The translations under genes and the position numbers were made by a program. A DNA stretch of 20,092 bases, from NCBI GenBank assembly GCA_021151615.1, contig JAGKXA010000125.1:1-20092 (forward strand), in the 5' to 3' direction. The stretch comes from Cellvibrionaceae bacterium. Its GTDB lineage: Bacteria > Pseudomonadota > Gammaproteobacteria > Pseudomonadales > Cellvibrionaceae. Numbering within the stretch: the stretch's first letter is position 1; each line of letters begins with the position of its first letter. Under the pieces are notes generated by a model, which saw nothing but the letters and a program-made list of their open reading frames with translations, ran no database searches and was not told the origin of the DNA. This document shows, in pieces, positions 1 to 7,148 of the stretch.

Positions 1-49
1 TTCCCACTCGCCCGGATTCCTGTGCAACCTAACTTAATGGCGGTGAATC

Positions 50-586
50 ATGAACACATTTTTACAGCGCGTCCACCATTTGGACACACTTGCATTCTTG
101 TGGGTGCATGTGACAAAAGGTTTTCAATGTCGTCGTTCGGTCAGGTTTATTTCACATACCGGCGATGGGCCTGTTTATTTCCTGATTGCTCTCGCCCTAT
201 TTTTGTTAGAACCCATCTCGGGCGAAACGTTTTTTTGGACAGGAATTGTTGCTTACGTATTTGATGTAAGCTTATACCTGCTACTAAAGAACCTGATTAA
301 ACGTGATCGTCCAGCCGTAAAAATTACCAGCTACCAGGCTTGGATCACCCCTTCTGATCAATTCAGTTTTCCCTCCGGCCATACCGCTGCGGCCTTTTTG
401 TTTGCCTGCCTGATTTTGAATTTCTATCCGGCTTTTGCGATACCCGCTTTTATCTGGGCCACTGCAATTGGTGCCAGTCGGGTTTTATTAGGTGTTCACT
501 ACCCAACTGATTTGGTTGCTGGCGCCCTATTGGGAAGTGCCTGCGCATTTTGGGGAATTTACTTGCACTCGCTAATCATTATTTAG
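50..586 (+). CDS. PAP2-family membrane phosphatase
   Basis: A 178-residue integral membrane protein of the PAP2 (type 2 phosphatidic acid phosphatase) superfamily. All three signature motifs are visible: K80-x6-R87-P88 (KNLIKRDRP), P108-S-G-H111, and S143-R144-x5-H150-x3-D154 (SRVLLGVHYPTD). H111, H150 and D154 would be the catalytic residues. Hydrophobic segments lie near residues 42-54, 62-80, 113-137 and 155-175. The family removes phosphate from lipid phosphates or undecaprenyl pyrophosphate at the membrane; the substrate here cannot be read from the sequence. The ATG at 50 gives a full-length protein, but it has no clear Shine-Dalgarno, so coupling to a gene upstream of the window is possible. 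The glycosyltransferase gene follows after 39 bp on the same strand, which suggests a two-gene operon. Confidence 0.9.
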   Translation: MNTFLQRVHHLDTLAFLWVHVTKGFQCRRSVRFISHTGDGPVYFLIALALFLLEPISGETFFWTGIVAYVFDVSLYLLLKNLIKRDRPAVKITSYQAWITPSDQFSFPSGHTAAAFLFACLILNFYPAFAIPAFIWATAIGASRVLLGVHYPTDLVAGALLGSACAFWGIYLHSLIII

Positions 587-625
587 CAGTGACTATTTTC
601 ACTTTTTTATTACAGAGCCGATTGC

Positions 626-1687
626 ATGAAAATATTGTACGGAGTTCAGGGAACAGGTAATGGCCATACGACGCGCGCGCGCATTATGGCAAAAGCACTT
701 GCTAACGCAGGTGCGCAAGTTGACTGGGTATTTTCAGGCCGCGAGCGCGATAAATTTTTTGATATGGAAGCCTTCGGTAATTTTCAATCCTATCGCGGAC
801 TCACCTTCGCAACCCAAAGCGGCAAAGTACTTTATTTAAAAACAGCACTCACATCAAACCTCACTCAACTCTACCGGGACACACACAAAGTCAATGTTGA
901 TGGTTATGATTTTATTATTAACGACTTTGAACCTGTGTCAGCTTGGGCCGCCAAACGTGCGGGCAAGAAAGTAATTGGCATATCCCATCAAAATGCTTTT
1001 TTTTATGATATCCCCAAAGCTGACAGCAATATCTTCACCAACTGGTTTATGCGCAATTTCGCACCGGTCACCATGCCGATTGGTTTACATTGGCATCACT
1101 TCAACCAACCAATCTTACCACCAATGGTTGAACACGCCCATTACCCTAATTTCTCCACCCCCAAACATTATCTCGTTTATCTGCCCTTTGCCGGAGTAGA
1201 TGACATAGTGCCACAGTTGCGCGAATTTCCTGACTATCATTTCTTTGTTTACCAGCCAGTCCCTGCCGCTTATGACGAAGGTCATATCCATGTGCGTCCG
1301 TTCTCGCGCGAAGGATTTCAAGCAGATTTACACAGCTGTGAAGGGGTAATTTGCAGTGCAGGTTTTGAATTACCCAGCGAGGCTATTCATTTGGGAAAAA
1401 AAATATTAGTGCAACCTGTGGCTGGACAAATGGAACAAAAATCCAATGCTCTGGCGCTGGAAAAATTAGATTTTGGCCAAGTAGCAAAACATTTTGATGT
1501 AGACACATTGGGAAAATGGTTGCCATTAAAAGCGCCCGTGAAAGCGCGCGACTATCCCGATGTTGCCAAGGCATTGGTGAACTGGTTGCTGCAAGGTGGC
1601 GGTGACGATATTCGTACTTTACAACAGCAACTTTGGCAGGAAACGATTGAGCTGGAGAATTCAGAAAATCGCCTGTTTGCCAAATAA
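626..1687 (+). CDS. MJ1255/VC2487-family glycosyltransferase
   Basis: A 353-residue GT-B-type glycosyltransferase-like protein. The N-terminus MKILYGVQGTGNGHTTRA carries the glycine-rich GTGNGH loop (residues 9-14) typical of this family. The C-terminal half holds a sugar-nucleotide-binding segment at about residues 243-275, with the pattern SAGFELPSEA followed by the VQPVAGQMEQ loop. I recognise it as the MJ1255/VC2487 family, whose biochemical role is poorly known. There is no signal peptide or membrane helix, so it should be cytosolic or membrane-associated. Position right after a PAP2 phosphatase suggests glycosylation or turnover of a lipid-linked substrate, but this is inference only. 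The start at 626 gives the canonical N-terminus; a weak AGAG lies about 8 bp upstream. It is convergent with arfB and separated from it by 43 bp without a clear terminator. Confidence 0.85.
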   Translation: MKILYGVQGTGNGHTTRARIMAKALANAGAQVDWVFSGRERDKFFDMEAFGNFQSYRGLTFATQSGKVLYLKTALTSNLTQLYRDTHKVNVDGYDFIINDFEPVSAWAAKRAGKKVIGISHQNAFFYDIPKADSNIFTNWFMRNFAPVTMPIGLHWHHFNQPILPPMVEHAHYPNFSTPKHYLVYLPFAGVDDIVPQLREFPDYHFFVYQPVPAAYDEGHIHVRPFSREGFQADLHSCEGVICSAGFELPSEAIHLGKKILVQPVAGQMEQKSNALALEKLDFGQVAKHFDVDTLGKWLPLKAPVKARDYPDVAKALVNWLLQGGGDDIRTLQQQLWQETIELENSENRLFAK

Positions 1688-1730
1688 AAACTGCAGAGCA
1701 AGAATCAGGAGTTAGCCGATATAAAAGGAT

Positions 1731-2147
1731 TTAATCAAAAGAAATTTTTTGTCGTGTCGCTTTGATAGCACCACGTTGACTTTTACCATCCATACGCCGC
1801 TGTTTGGATGAAAAAGTTGGTTTGGTTGCACGGCGAGTTTTTTCAATCCTGATTGCACCAAGGACAATCTCCTGTAGACGCAACAACGCATCTTCACGAT
1901 TTTGTTCCTGAGTGCGGAAGCGTTGCGCCTTGATAATCAGCACACCTTCATTGGAAATGCGATTATCGTCCAGCGCCAGTAAGCGGTTTTTACAAAATTC
2001 GGTTAACGATGAATTGGGGATATCAAAACGCAAATGTATCGCACTCGACACCTTGTTGACATTTTGCCCACCCGCGCCTTGGGCACGCATGGCAGTAAAT
2101 TCAATTTCGCGCAGAGGAATCGCGAGGTGGCAATTAATTCGCAGCAT
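1731..2147 (-). CDS. arfB: Alternative ribosome-rescue peptidyl-tRNA hydrolase ArfB (YaeJ)
   Basis: A 138-residue class-I release-factor homologue lacking the codon-recognition domain. The catalytic loop RAQGAGGQNVNK is at residues 21-32, with GGQ at 26-28. The lysine/arginine-rich tail from about residue 104 to 134 is the part that, in ArfB, inserts into the empty mRNA channel of stalled ribosomes. Length and both elements match ArfB rather than a truncated RF1 or RF2. Known family function: it hydrolyses peptidyl-tRNA on nonstop-stalled ribosomes, as a backup to tmRNA. The gene begins one base after the rseC stop, so it is very likely co-transcribed and translationally coupled with the sigma-E operon. 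In Pseudomonas this operon usually continues into the periplasmic protease gene mucD instead. Confidence 0.92.
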   Translation of the reverse strand: MLRINCHLAIPLREIEFTAMRAQGAGGQNVNKVSSAIHLRFDIPNSSLTEFCKNRLLALDDNRISNEGVLIIKAQRFRTQEQNREDALLRLQEIVLGAIRIEKTRRATKPTFSSKQRRMDGKSQRGAIKATRQKISFD

Positions 2148-2148
2148 A

Positions 2149-2622
2149 CTAATGCTGTTCTACTGGTTGATAAAAGTGTAAAGGCTTTCTATCGTCAATC
2201 AATACGGGTTGCAAGTCCCGGTTATAACGGTTTCGCCAGGAATGCCAACGCACCAACAATCCACCGACAAGCAGTCCGACCAAACCACTCAGTGTAGTAA
2301 TAACTTCACTGGCAAACTGCGCATGGGCAACAGCAGTTGCTGCTACCAACATGATGATAGGCACCATGTAGACCAGCAAAGAACCCTTGGCAATCACCTC
2401 TTCAGGCACACCTATCTGAATTTCATCACCCGGCTGATAACTTGCCGGGTTACGCCCCTCCAGTAAAACCCAGATGTAGGAAGTGTGGCCATCCCATTTG
2501 TTAAGCAACTGTTGGCCGCATCCCTTCTCGGCCTTACAAGAACCACAGGCAGTTTTCTGGATGGTTTCCACCCAAACGCCTTCAGCTTCAATAGAAACTA
2601 TACGGCCGGTTTCGAGAATCAT
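2149..2622 (-). CDS. rseC: RseC/MucC-family sigma-E regulator
   Basis: A 157-residue inner-membrane protein of the RseC/MucC family. The N-terminal part contains a cysteine cluster C26-x2-C29-x5-C35 (ACGSCKAEKGCG). Two adjacent hydrophobic helices lie at about 80-102 and 107-126, followed by a basic segment (RWHSWRNRYNR) that would face the cytoplasm. RseC members modulate sigma-E signalling and have also been tied to electron-transfer (Rnf/Rsx-like) functions. I chose the ATG at 2622, giving MILETGRIVS, because GGAG lies 8 bp upstream at 2631-2634. A longer reading from a TTG at 2640 adds only six residues and has less support. It is the fourth gene of the rpoE operon and begins 28 bp after rseB. 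Confidence 0.9.
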   Translation of the reverse strand: MILETGRIVSIEAEGVWVETIQKTACGSCKAEKGCGQQLLNKWDGHTSYIWVLLEGRNPASYQPGDEIQIGVPEEVIAKGSLLVYMVPIIMLVAATAVAHAQFASEVITTLSGLVGLLVGGLLVRWHSWRNRYNRDLQPVLIDDRKPLHFYQPVEQH

Positions 2623-2650
2623 GATAGTGCTCCGCAACAAAAAGGGAGGA

Positions 2651-3661
2651 TTAAATCCCCCCTATATTCTGCGCAATTTTTTGGGCGGTGACGACGGGTA
2701 TTTCACCCACCACCGTGACTCGATAGCTTTTTCCCTGATAATTCAAGTCATCCATTACCGCCAGGGTAGCTCCGCGCTGGGCAACTCCTTCAGGAATCGC
2801 CCCATCAGCCTGTTCAATAAACACCGAAAAGGTGGTTAAGCCATCGGTGTACATTAACATATCAATTTTTTGTCGCACCCGACGCTGGTCAACAAACACA
2901 AACCCGGGGGGCACCCACCCCAACTGCCATTGCTGTAATTGCTTAAGAGTTTCCGGATTACAATCAGCCACTACCTTGGCATCGCGGTGAACTTTCGCTA
3001 CCGGTTGCTTCAAGCTGGCCATATCCGGGCTCAAATCCAAATCAATAAACTGGTAGCGCTCCAGCGGGCGCGCTGATTCATCCACCAGCCAGGACTTCAA
3101 GACCAACCCAGTTTCATTGTCAATCGACAGTAATGCACTATGGCGAAATTGATCCAAAGGCAATGCCAGTAAGGCAGTCGCTTCTCGCCCTGCTACTCGT
3201 TCCGGGCCACGAATTTCAAACTTATACAACTGATCCAATCGCGCAAGATTGGCGCCAAACTGGCTAATTTTTCCTTGCAACAGGCGAGTCCCAAGTGTGT
3301 CGCAGCCTAATGCCTTACCTTCGCGCACAAACTCACGTGCAGGGCCATTCAAATGTTGCAAGCGCTCGTGCTCTACGCCACCCTCAACCCAATGCAAGAT
3401 TCTAAAACTTTGCAAGGCTGGATTATCTTTATGCTGATAAGTAAAAGAGCCTTGGTAATTCAAGGTCTGAGGTACTGTAGCCATTTTTTGCAATAGGCTG
3501 GCAACCTCAACACTTGCGATAACAGTATCTGCTTGCTCTGTGTGCGAAAGGTTTGATGCGGAACCATCCTGGGCAAAGGCTGGCAGAGAAGAAAGGGCGG
3601 TTATTACTAATAAAGTTCGCGCTTTATCAAACCGCGAAATCAAAGGAAAGAAACTTGGCAT
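2651..3661 (-). CDS. rseB: Periplasmic sigma-E regulator RseB (MucB)
   Basis: A 336-residue exported protein of the MucB/RseB family. Residues 1-30 form a Sec signal peptide, with a hydrophobic core TLLVITALSSL and a likely cut after AFA. The mature part has the N-terminal lipid-binding-like domain and the smaller C-terminal domain expected of RseB. In the family, RseB binds the periplasmic part of RseA and shields it from DegS, releasing when it senses mislocalised lipoproteins or LPS. The open frame runs upstream to a TTG at 3763 that overlaps rseA, but that start would put a hydrophilic stretch before the signal peptide. The ATG at 3661 gives a normal signal peptide. Its own Shine-Dalgarno is weak (GAG, 7 bp upstream). 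The 88-nt spacer from rseA holds a hairpin and a small leader ORF, described separately. Confidence 0.92.
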   Translation of the reverse strand: MPSFFPLISRFDKARTLLVITALSSLPAFAQDGSASNLSHTEQADTVIASVEVASLLQKMATVPQTLNYQGSFTYQHKDNPALQSFRILHWVEGGVEHERLQHLNGPAREFVREGKALGCDTLGTRLLQGKISQFGANLARLDQLYKFEIRGPERVAGREATALLALPLDQFRHSALLSIDNETGLVLKSWLVDESARPLERYQFIDLDLSPDMASLKQPVAKVHRDAKVVADCNPETLKQLQQWQLGWVPPGFVFVDQRRVRQKIDMLMYTDGLTTFSVFIEQADGAIPEGVAQRGATLAVMDDLNYQGKSYRVTVVGEIPVVTAQKIAQNIGGI

Positions 3662-3668
3662 TCTGGAC

Positions 3669-3698
3669 TCAATCTGGGATATGGTTGGGGAGCAGCAT
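3669..3698 (-). CDS. Possible 9-codon leader ORF upstream of rseB
   Basis: In the rseA-rseB spacer there is an ATG at 3698-3696 preceded by the strong Shine-Dalgarno GGGAGG (3704-3709) at a 5-nt spacing. It would encode MLLPNHIPD and stops with TGA at 3671-3669, only 7 nt before the rseB ATG. Its start codon sits at the tip of the hairpin at 3685-3711, and the Shine-Dalgarno is in the 5' arm. This is the best ribosome-binding signal in the spacer, better than that of rseB itself. Whether it is translated is unknown; such short ORFs can occur by chance. Confidence 0.25.
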   Translation of the reverse strand: MLLPNHIPD

Positions 3699-3711
3699 AG
3701 CTGCCTCCCAA
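3685..3711 (-). promoter_or_regulatory. Hairpin in the rseA-rseB spacer
   Basis: On the minus-strand transcript TTGGGAGGCAGC pairs with GCTGCTCCCCAA across a TAT loop: 12 positions with one A-C mismatch and one G-U pair. No T-run follows, so it is not an intrinsic terminator. It could mask the GGGAGG ribosome-binding sequence or stabilise the downstream message. Confidence 0.5.
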
Positions 3712-3749
3712 GGCATCCAACAAGTCGGATATGAGAAGAGCCTTGGAGC

Positions 3750-4463
3750 TTACTCTTCTTCAATCAGTATCACACGGGTATAAGGTAGCATCCCCTGCCC
3801 CGCATTCGCCGAAGCATTATCGGTATGCTCCTGAATCAACTGATTAACATAAGTGGATACATCTTCGTTATACACAGGTGCCGCTTCCTGGCGAGGAACA
3901 AACATTACCCGACGGTTTTCTTGCGGGCGAGATTCATAACCGCTTTGAACCGCTACAGTGCGCGCCGATAATGCAGGTGCATTAATACCGGATGGCAAGT
4001 TGGCTACCTTGGTCTCAGGTGCAACAGCCGGGGTTGCTGCAGGGGTATTGGCTGCGATATCAGAGGACTGCGGAGCAACTGCCTGATACTGCTGCACCCC
4101 CACAACCAACGCACCTGCAACTGATGCCGCTACAGCAACACGTCCAATCTGCTGCCACCAACGCATCGGCATGGCAACCACATTCCCGCTCACCGCATCA
4201 GGCATTGCCGCTGCAACCGGGGAATAAGTTTCCTCGGCATCAATTGCAGCACTCACCCGCGCCGCAAAATCACTGCTGGCCATAATCGGCAACTTACCTT
4301 TAAGGCCGGCACTGGATATTTGGTAGCGAGACCAAGTAGTTTTCAGTTCGGGGTCGACATCCAGCGCTTTAAGCAATCGCTGCAACTCCAGCTCAGACAC
4401 TTCATTATCCACAAGCGCTGAAAGGGATTCGGCAAGCACTGGGGGTTGGATTTGCTCAGTCAT
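3750..4463 (-). CDS. rseA: Anti-sigma-E factor RseA (MucA)
   Basis: A 237-residue single-pass inner-membrane anti-sigma factor. The N-terminal cytoplasmic domain (about residues 9-75) contains the typical ESLSALVDNEVSELELQRLL start and the W44-SRYQ segment that binds RpoE. A transmembrane helix lies at about 107-124 (GRVAVAASVAGALVVGVQ). The periplasmic part is rich in Ala and Pro and ends in ILIEEE. In the family, DegS and RseP cleave RseA in turn under envelope stress to free RpoE. I use the ATG at 4463 (MTEQIQPP); the frame extends seven codons to a TTG with no better ribosome-binding site. The gene lies 157 bp after rpoE, an unusually wide gap for this pair. Confidence 0.92.
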   Translation of the reverse strand: MTEQIQPPVLAESLSALVDNEVSELELQRLLKALDVDPELKTTWSRYQISSAGLKGKLPIMASSDFAARVSAAIDAEETYSPVAAAMPDAVSGNVVAMPMRWWQQIGRVAVAASVAGALVVGVQQYQAVAPQSSDIAANTPAATPAVAPETKVANLPSGINAPALSARTVAVQSGYESRPQENRRVMFVPRQEAAPVYNEDVSTYVNQLIQEHTDNASANAGQGMLPYTRVILIEEE

Positions 4464-4530
4464 TCTCGCTGTTGCCTCTGACAAAACTATTATTAGGTAA
4501 AGGGTTCTGGGGTGACGTCTTGGTATAAAT

Positions 4531-4566
4531 CTAGCTGTTTGTCTAACTATTTATCTAACTGTCTAT
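4531..4566. repeat. Three 12-bp tandem repeats in the rpoE-rseA spacer
   Basis: Units CTAGCTGTTTGT (4531-4542), CTAACTATTTAT (4543-4554) and CTAACTGTCTAT (4555-4566) follow each other exactly, with 2-4 differences between units. They lie in the untranslated gap between rpoE and rseA. Confidence 0.7.
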
Positions 4567-4580
4567 GTGACTAACACTTA

Positions 4581-4613
4581 CACAATTGGTTCACCAATTT
4601 CGCAAAAATTGTG
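4581..4613 (-). promoter_or_regulatory. Overlapping alternative hairpins downstream of rpoE
   Basis: An inner hairpin pairs AATTGG (4584-4589) with CCAATT (4594-4599) around a 4-nt loop. An outer arm pairs CACAATT (4581-4587) with AATTGTG (4607-4613). The two share bases 4584-4587, so they exclude each other. No long U-run follows either one. They start 8 bp after the rpoE stop, within the rpoE-rseA message. Confidence 0.4.
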
Positions 4614-4620
4614 AAAGTTT

Positions 4621-5211
4621 TTAAATATCCTCAACCAAGGGCTTGATACGCTTATCAATCGCCTCGCGTGCACGGAATATACGCGAGCGAACAGTCCCCA
4701 CTGGGCAAGCCATCACTTCAGCAATTTCCTCATAACTCAGGCCATCCATCTCACGCAGGGTGACTGCCGTACGCAAGTCATCAGGTAAATCCTGAAATGC
4801 TTGGGCAATGGTCTCCTCAAGCTCTTCACACAATACATTACGCTCCGGGGTGTTGAGTTCATGCATTCCCTCATTACCATCAAAGAACTCAGCATCTTCT
4901 ATCTCTACATCGCTGGTTGGTGGCCGGCGATTACGGGCAACTATGTGATTTTTAGCCGTGTTGATAGCTATCCGGTAAATCCAGGTATAAAACGCACTGT
5001 CACCACGAAAGTTCGGCAAGGCACGATAAGCTTTGATAAACGCTTCCTGAGCAACGTCTTGCGCCTCCGCATGATCGCGGATAAAGCGGCTGATAACAGC
5101 CAACACCTTGTGTTGGTATTTAATAACTAGCAAATCAAATGCGCGCTTATCGCCTTTTTGAACTCGCTCGACCAGTTGTTGATCAACATCAGGCGCTAGT
5201 TGCGCTGTCAT
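4621..5211 (-). CDS. rpoE: ECF sigma factor RpoE (AlgU)
   Basis: A 196-residue extracytoplasmic-function sigma factor of the RpoE/AlgU group. Sigma region 2 covers about residues 24-93, with DVAQEAFIKAYRALPNFRG followed by FYTWIYRIAINTAKN. Region 4 covers about 132-183, with LPDDLRTAVTLREMDGLSYE and the helix-turn-helix end GTVRSRIFRARE. It directs RNA polymerase to envelope-stress promoters and is normally held by RseA, encoded next. The start ATG at 5211 has a strong GGGGAG about 7 bp upstream. It heads the rpoE-rseA-rseB-rseC-arfB transcription unit and is divergent from nadB, a classic gammaproteobacterial arrangement. No convincing autoregulatory GAACTT/TCTGA promoter was found upstream. 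Confidence 0.97.
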   Translation of the reverse strand: MTAQLAPDVDQQLVERVQKGDKRAFDLLVIKYQHKVLAVISRFIRDHAEAQDVAQEAFIKAYRALPNFRGDSAFYTWIYRIAINTAKNHIVARNRRPPTSDVEIEDAEFFDGNEGMHELNTPERNVLCEELEETIAQAFQDLPDDLRTAVTLREMDGLSYEEIAEVMACPVGTVRSRIFRAREAIDKRIKPLVEDI

Positions 5212-5263
5212 TCTCTAACTCCCCAAGTGCCTCATCTTTGGATGAAGCCAATCTGTCGCTGGC

Positions 5264-5293
5264 ATTCTGCTCAGCCTTATTTACTTGTGCCAA
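5264..5293 (-). promoter_or_regulatory. Candidate sigma-70 promoter for rpoE
   Basis: TTGGCA (5288-5293) and CAGAAT (5264-5269) on the minus strand, spaced by 18 bp: five and four matches of six to the consensus. This would give a leader of about 45-50 nt before rpoE. Other promoters in the 302-bp rpoE-nadB divergent gap are possible. Confidence 0.28.
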
Positions 5294-5451
5294 TTCCCAA
5301 GAACCGATTCAATCTTACTTATGATCAGCAGAAGCATTGTCACACACTTGGCCTATCAAGGCAGCACGGCTCATAGACAAAAGCTCGAATAAAAAGTTCG
5401 CCGGCTTAGTCCACCCGCAGGTTTCTTTCGTAATAAGAAGGGCGAGCTTGT

Positions 5452-5457
5452 TATACT
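5452..5457 (+). promoter_or_regulatory. Candidate -10 element for nadB
   Basis: TATACT, five of six to consensus, 57 bp before the nadB ATG and followed by a GC-rich stretch (GCGCGCC). No good -35 hexamer is seen at normal spacing. It lies in the 302-bp gap between rpoE and nadB, in which I see no gene or RNA; the open frame running upstream from nadB is a non-homologous extension. Confidence 0.35.
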
Positions 5458-5513
5458 GCGCGCCTACCTCCGCACGAATAAGCGCTCTCTGTTGCACGGC
5501 TGGATTGGATCGA

Positions 5514-7139
5514 ATGAAAAAACACTACGCTTACGATGTACTTGTTATAGGTTCCGGTGCAGCCGGCTTGACACTGGCCTTAAGTTTAGCGCAACGCGCC
5601 CGGGTTGCCGTCCTCAGTAAAAATGCGATTAACCAGGGCTCCACCTGGTTTGCACAAGGAGGAATTGCAGCTGTATTGGACGATCAGGATTCGATCGATG
5701 CTCATGTGGCCGACACTCTGGTTGCCGGTGCAGGCCTTTGTCACGAAGATGCAGTACGCTTTACCGTTGAACGCAGCAAGGAAGCAATACAGTGGCTGAT
5801 CAATCAGGGGGTGAACTTCACCAAGGAAAATAGTAATGGCGACTACCACCTGACCAAAGAAGGTGGACACAGCCATAGACGTATCATTCACAGCGCCGAT
5901 GCAACCGGGCAAGCGGTTCATTCCACGCTTATCGAGCAGGTAGAAAAACAACCGAACATCGACATATATGAACACCACGTTGCGGTTAACCTGATATCCC
6001 AGGCAGACGCAAGTTCACGCAAACTGCGCTGTACAGGCGCTTATGTGTTGGATCACAAAAATGACACTGTGCATGTCTTTCAGGCAAAAGTTGTAGTTCT
6101 TGCCACCGGCGGTGCCAGCAAGGTTTACCTCTATAGCAGTAACCCGGATAGCGCGAGCGGCGACGGAATTGCGATGGCCTGGCGCGCGGGATGTCGCGTC
6201 GCCAATATGGAGTTCAACCAATTCCATCCCACCTGCCTGTATCATCCTCGCGCTAAAAATTTCCTGATCACCGAAGCCTTGCGCGGCGAAGGTGCCTACC
6301 TTCGTTTGCCGAACGGGGAGCGCTTTATGCCGCGCTTTGATGAGCGCGAAGAGCTGGCACCACGCGATATAGTTGCACGCGCGATTGACCATGAAATTAA
6401 ACGGCTTGGTTGCGACTGTGTGTATCTGGATATCAGCCACAAATCACCGGAGTTTATCAGCGAACACTTCCCCACAGTGAAAGCACGCTGTTTGGAGTTC
6501 GGCATCGACATCACCAAAGAACCAATTCCCGTCGTACCCGCAGCACACTACACCTGCGGCGGTGTTGTGGTTGACAGTAATGGCCACACCGATCTGCAAA
6601 ACCTCTATGCAATTGGAGAAACCTCTTTTACCGGATTACACGGCGCGAACCGCATGGCCAGTAATTCATTGCTGGAATGTATTGTTTACGCCCAATCTGC
6701 TGCCGAACACATTCTCGGCAACCTCGCGCAAATAATAACGCCGGATGTATCGCCGCTCTGGGATGCCTCGCGCGTACGCGATTCTGATGAAGACGTGGTG
6801 ATCTCTCACAACTGGGATGAGCTGCGCCGTTTTATGTGGGACTATGTAGGTATTGTGCGTACCCACAAGCGGCTTGAACGTGCCACCCACCGAATTAAGT
6901 TGCTGCAAAAGGAAATCGCCGAGTATTACAGCAATTACAAAATAAGCAGTGACTTGATTGAGTTACGCAACCTGGCCACGGTGGCAGAACTGATCATCCG
7001 CTCAGCTCATGAGCGAAAAGAAAGTCGCGGCTTGCACTACTCACCGGATTATCCGGAAAAATCGCCTATTGCCCGCGATACCATCCTGGTACCGACCAAC
7101 TTTGCCGGTCAGGATGTTATCGTCAGTAGAGAAATGTAA
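5514..7139 (+). CDS. nadB: L-aspartate oxidase NadB
   Basis: A 541-residue FAD enzyme that oxidises L-aspartate to iminoaspartate, the first step of de novo NAD synthesis, handing its product to quinolinate synthase NadA. The dinucleotide-binding motif GSGAAG is at residues 13-18. FAQGGIAAVLDDQDS (46-60), GGHSHRRIIH (117-126), EALRGEGAYL, the ELAPRDIVARAI segment with a catalytic arginine, and PAAHYTCGG with the active-site histidine are all present. The C-terminal helical domain is complete. The frame extends 59 codons upstream of the ATG at 5514, but the family N-terminus (MKKHYAYDVLVIGSG) begins there, which gives the usual length. The gene is divergent from rpoE and convergent with ygfX, 9 bp away. 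Confidence 0.97.
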   Translation: MKKHYAYDVLVIGSGAAGLTLALSLAQRARVAVLSKNAINQGSTWFAQGGIAAVLDDQDSIDAHVADTLVAGAGLCHEDAVRFTVERSKEAIQWLINQGVNFTKENSNGDYHLTKEGGHSHRRIIHSADATGQAVHSTLIEQVEKQPNIDIYEHHVAVNLISQADASSRKLRCTGAYVLDHKNDTVHVFQAKVVVLATGGASKVYLYSSNPDSASGDGIAMAWRAGCRVANMEFNQFHPTCLYHPRAKNFLITEALRGEGAYLRLPNGERFMPRFDEREELAPRDIVARAIDHEIKRLGCDCVYLDISHKSPEFISEHFPTVKARCLEFGIDITKEPIPVVPAAHYTCGGVVVDSNGHTDLQNLYAIGETSFTGLHGANRMASNSLLECIVYAQSAAEHILGNLAQIITPDVSPLWDASRVRDSDEDVVISHNWDELRRFMWDYVGIVRTHKRLERATHRIKLLQKEIAEYYSNYKISSDLIELRNLATVAELIIRSAHERKESRGLHYSPDYPEKSPIARDTILVPTNFAGQDVIVSREM

Positions 7140-7148
7140 AGGCGCCCA

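Noticed and set aside
1..49. Possible 3' end of an upstream gene before the PAP2 gene
   Set aside because: Two frames end in TAA at 30-32 and 35-37, but only 9-11 codons are visible, which is too little to support a call.
5337..5513. In-frame 59-codon extension of nadB
   Set aside because: The FAD-binding N-terminus begins at the ATG at 5514; the extension has no family match that I recognise and overlaps the likely promoter.
5586..5978. Long reverse open frame inside nadB (130 codons)
   Set aside because: It is antisense to strong NadB motifs and has no recognisable domain, so it is a shadow.
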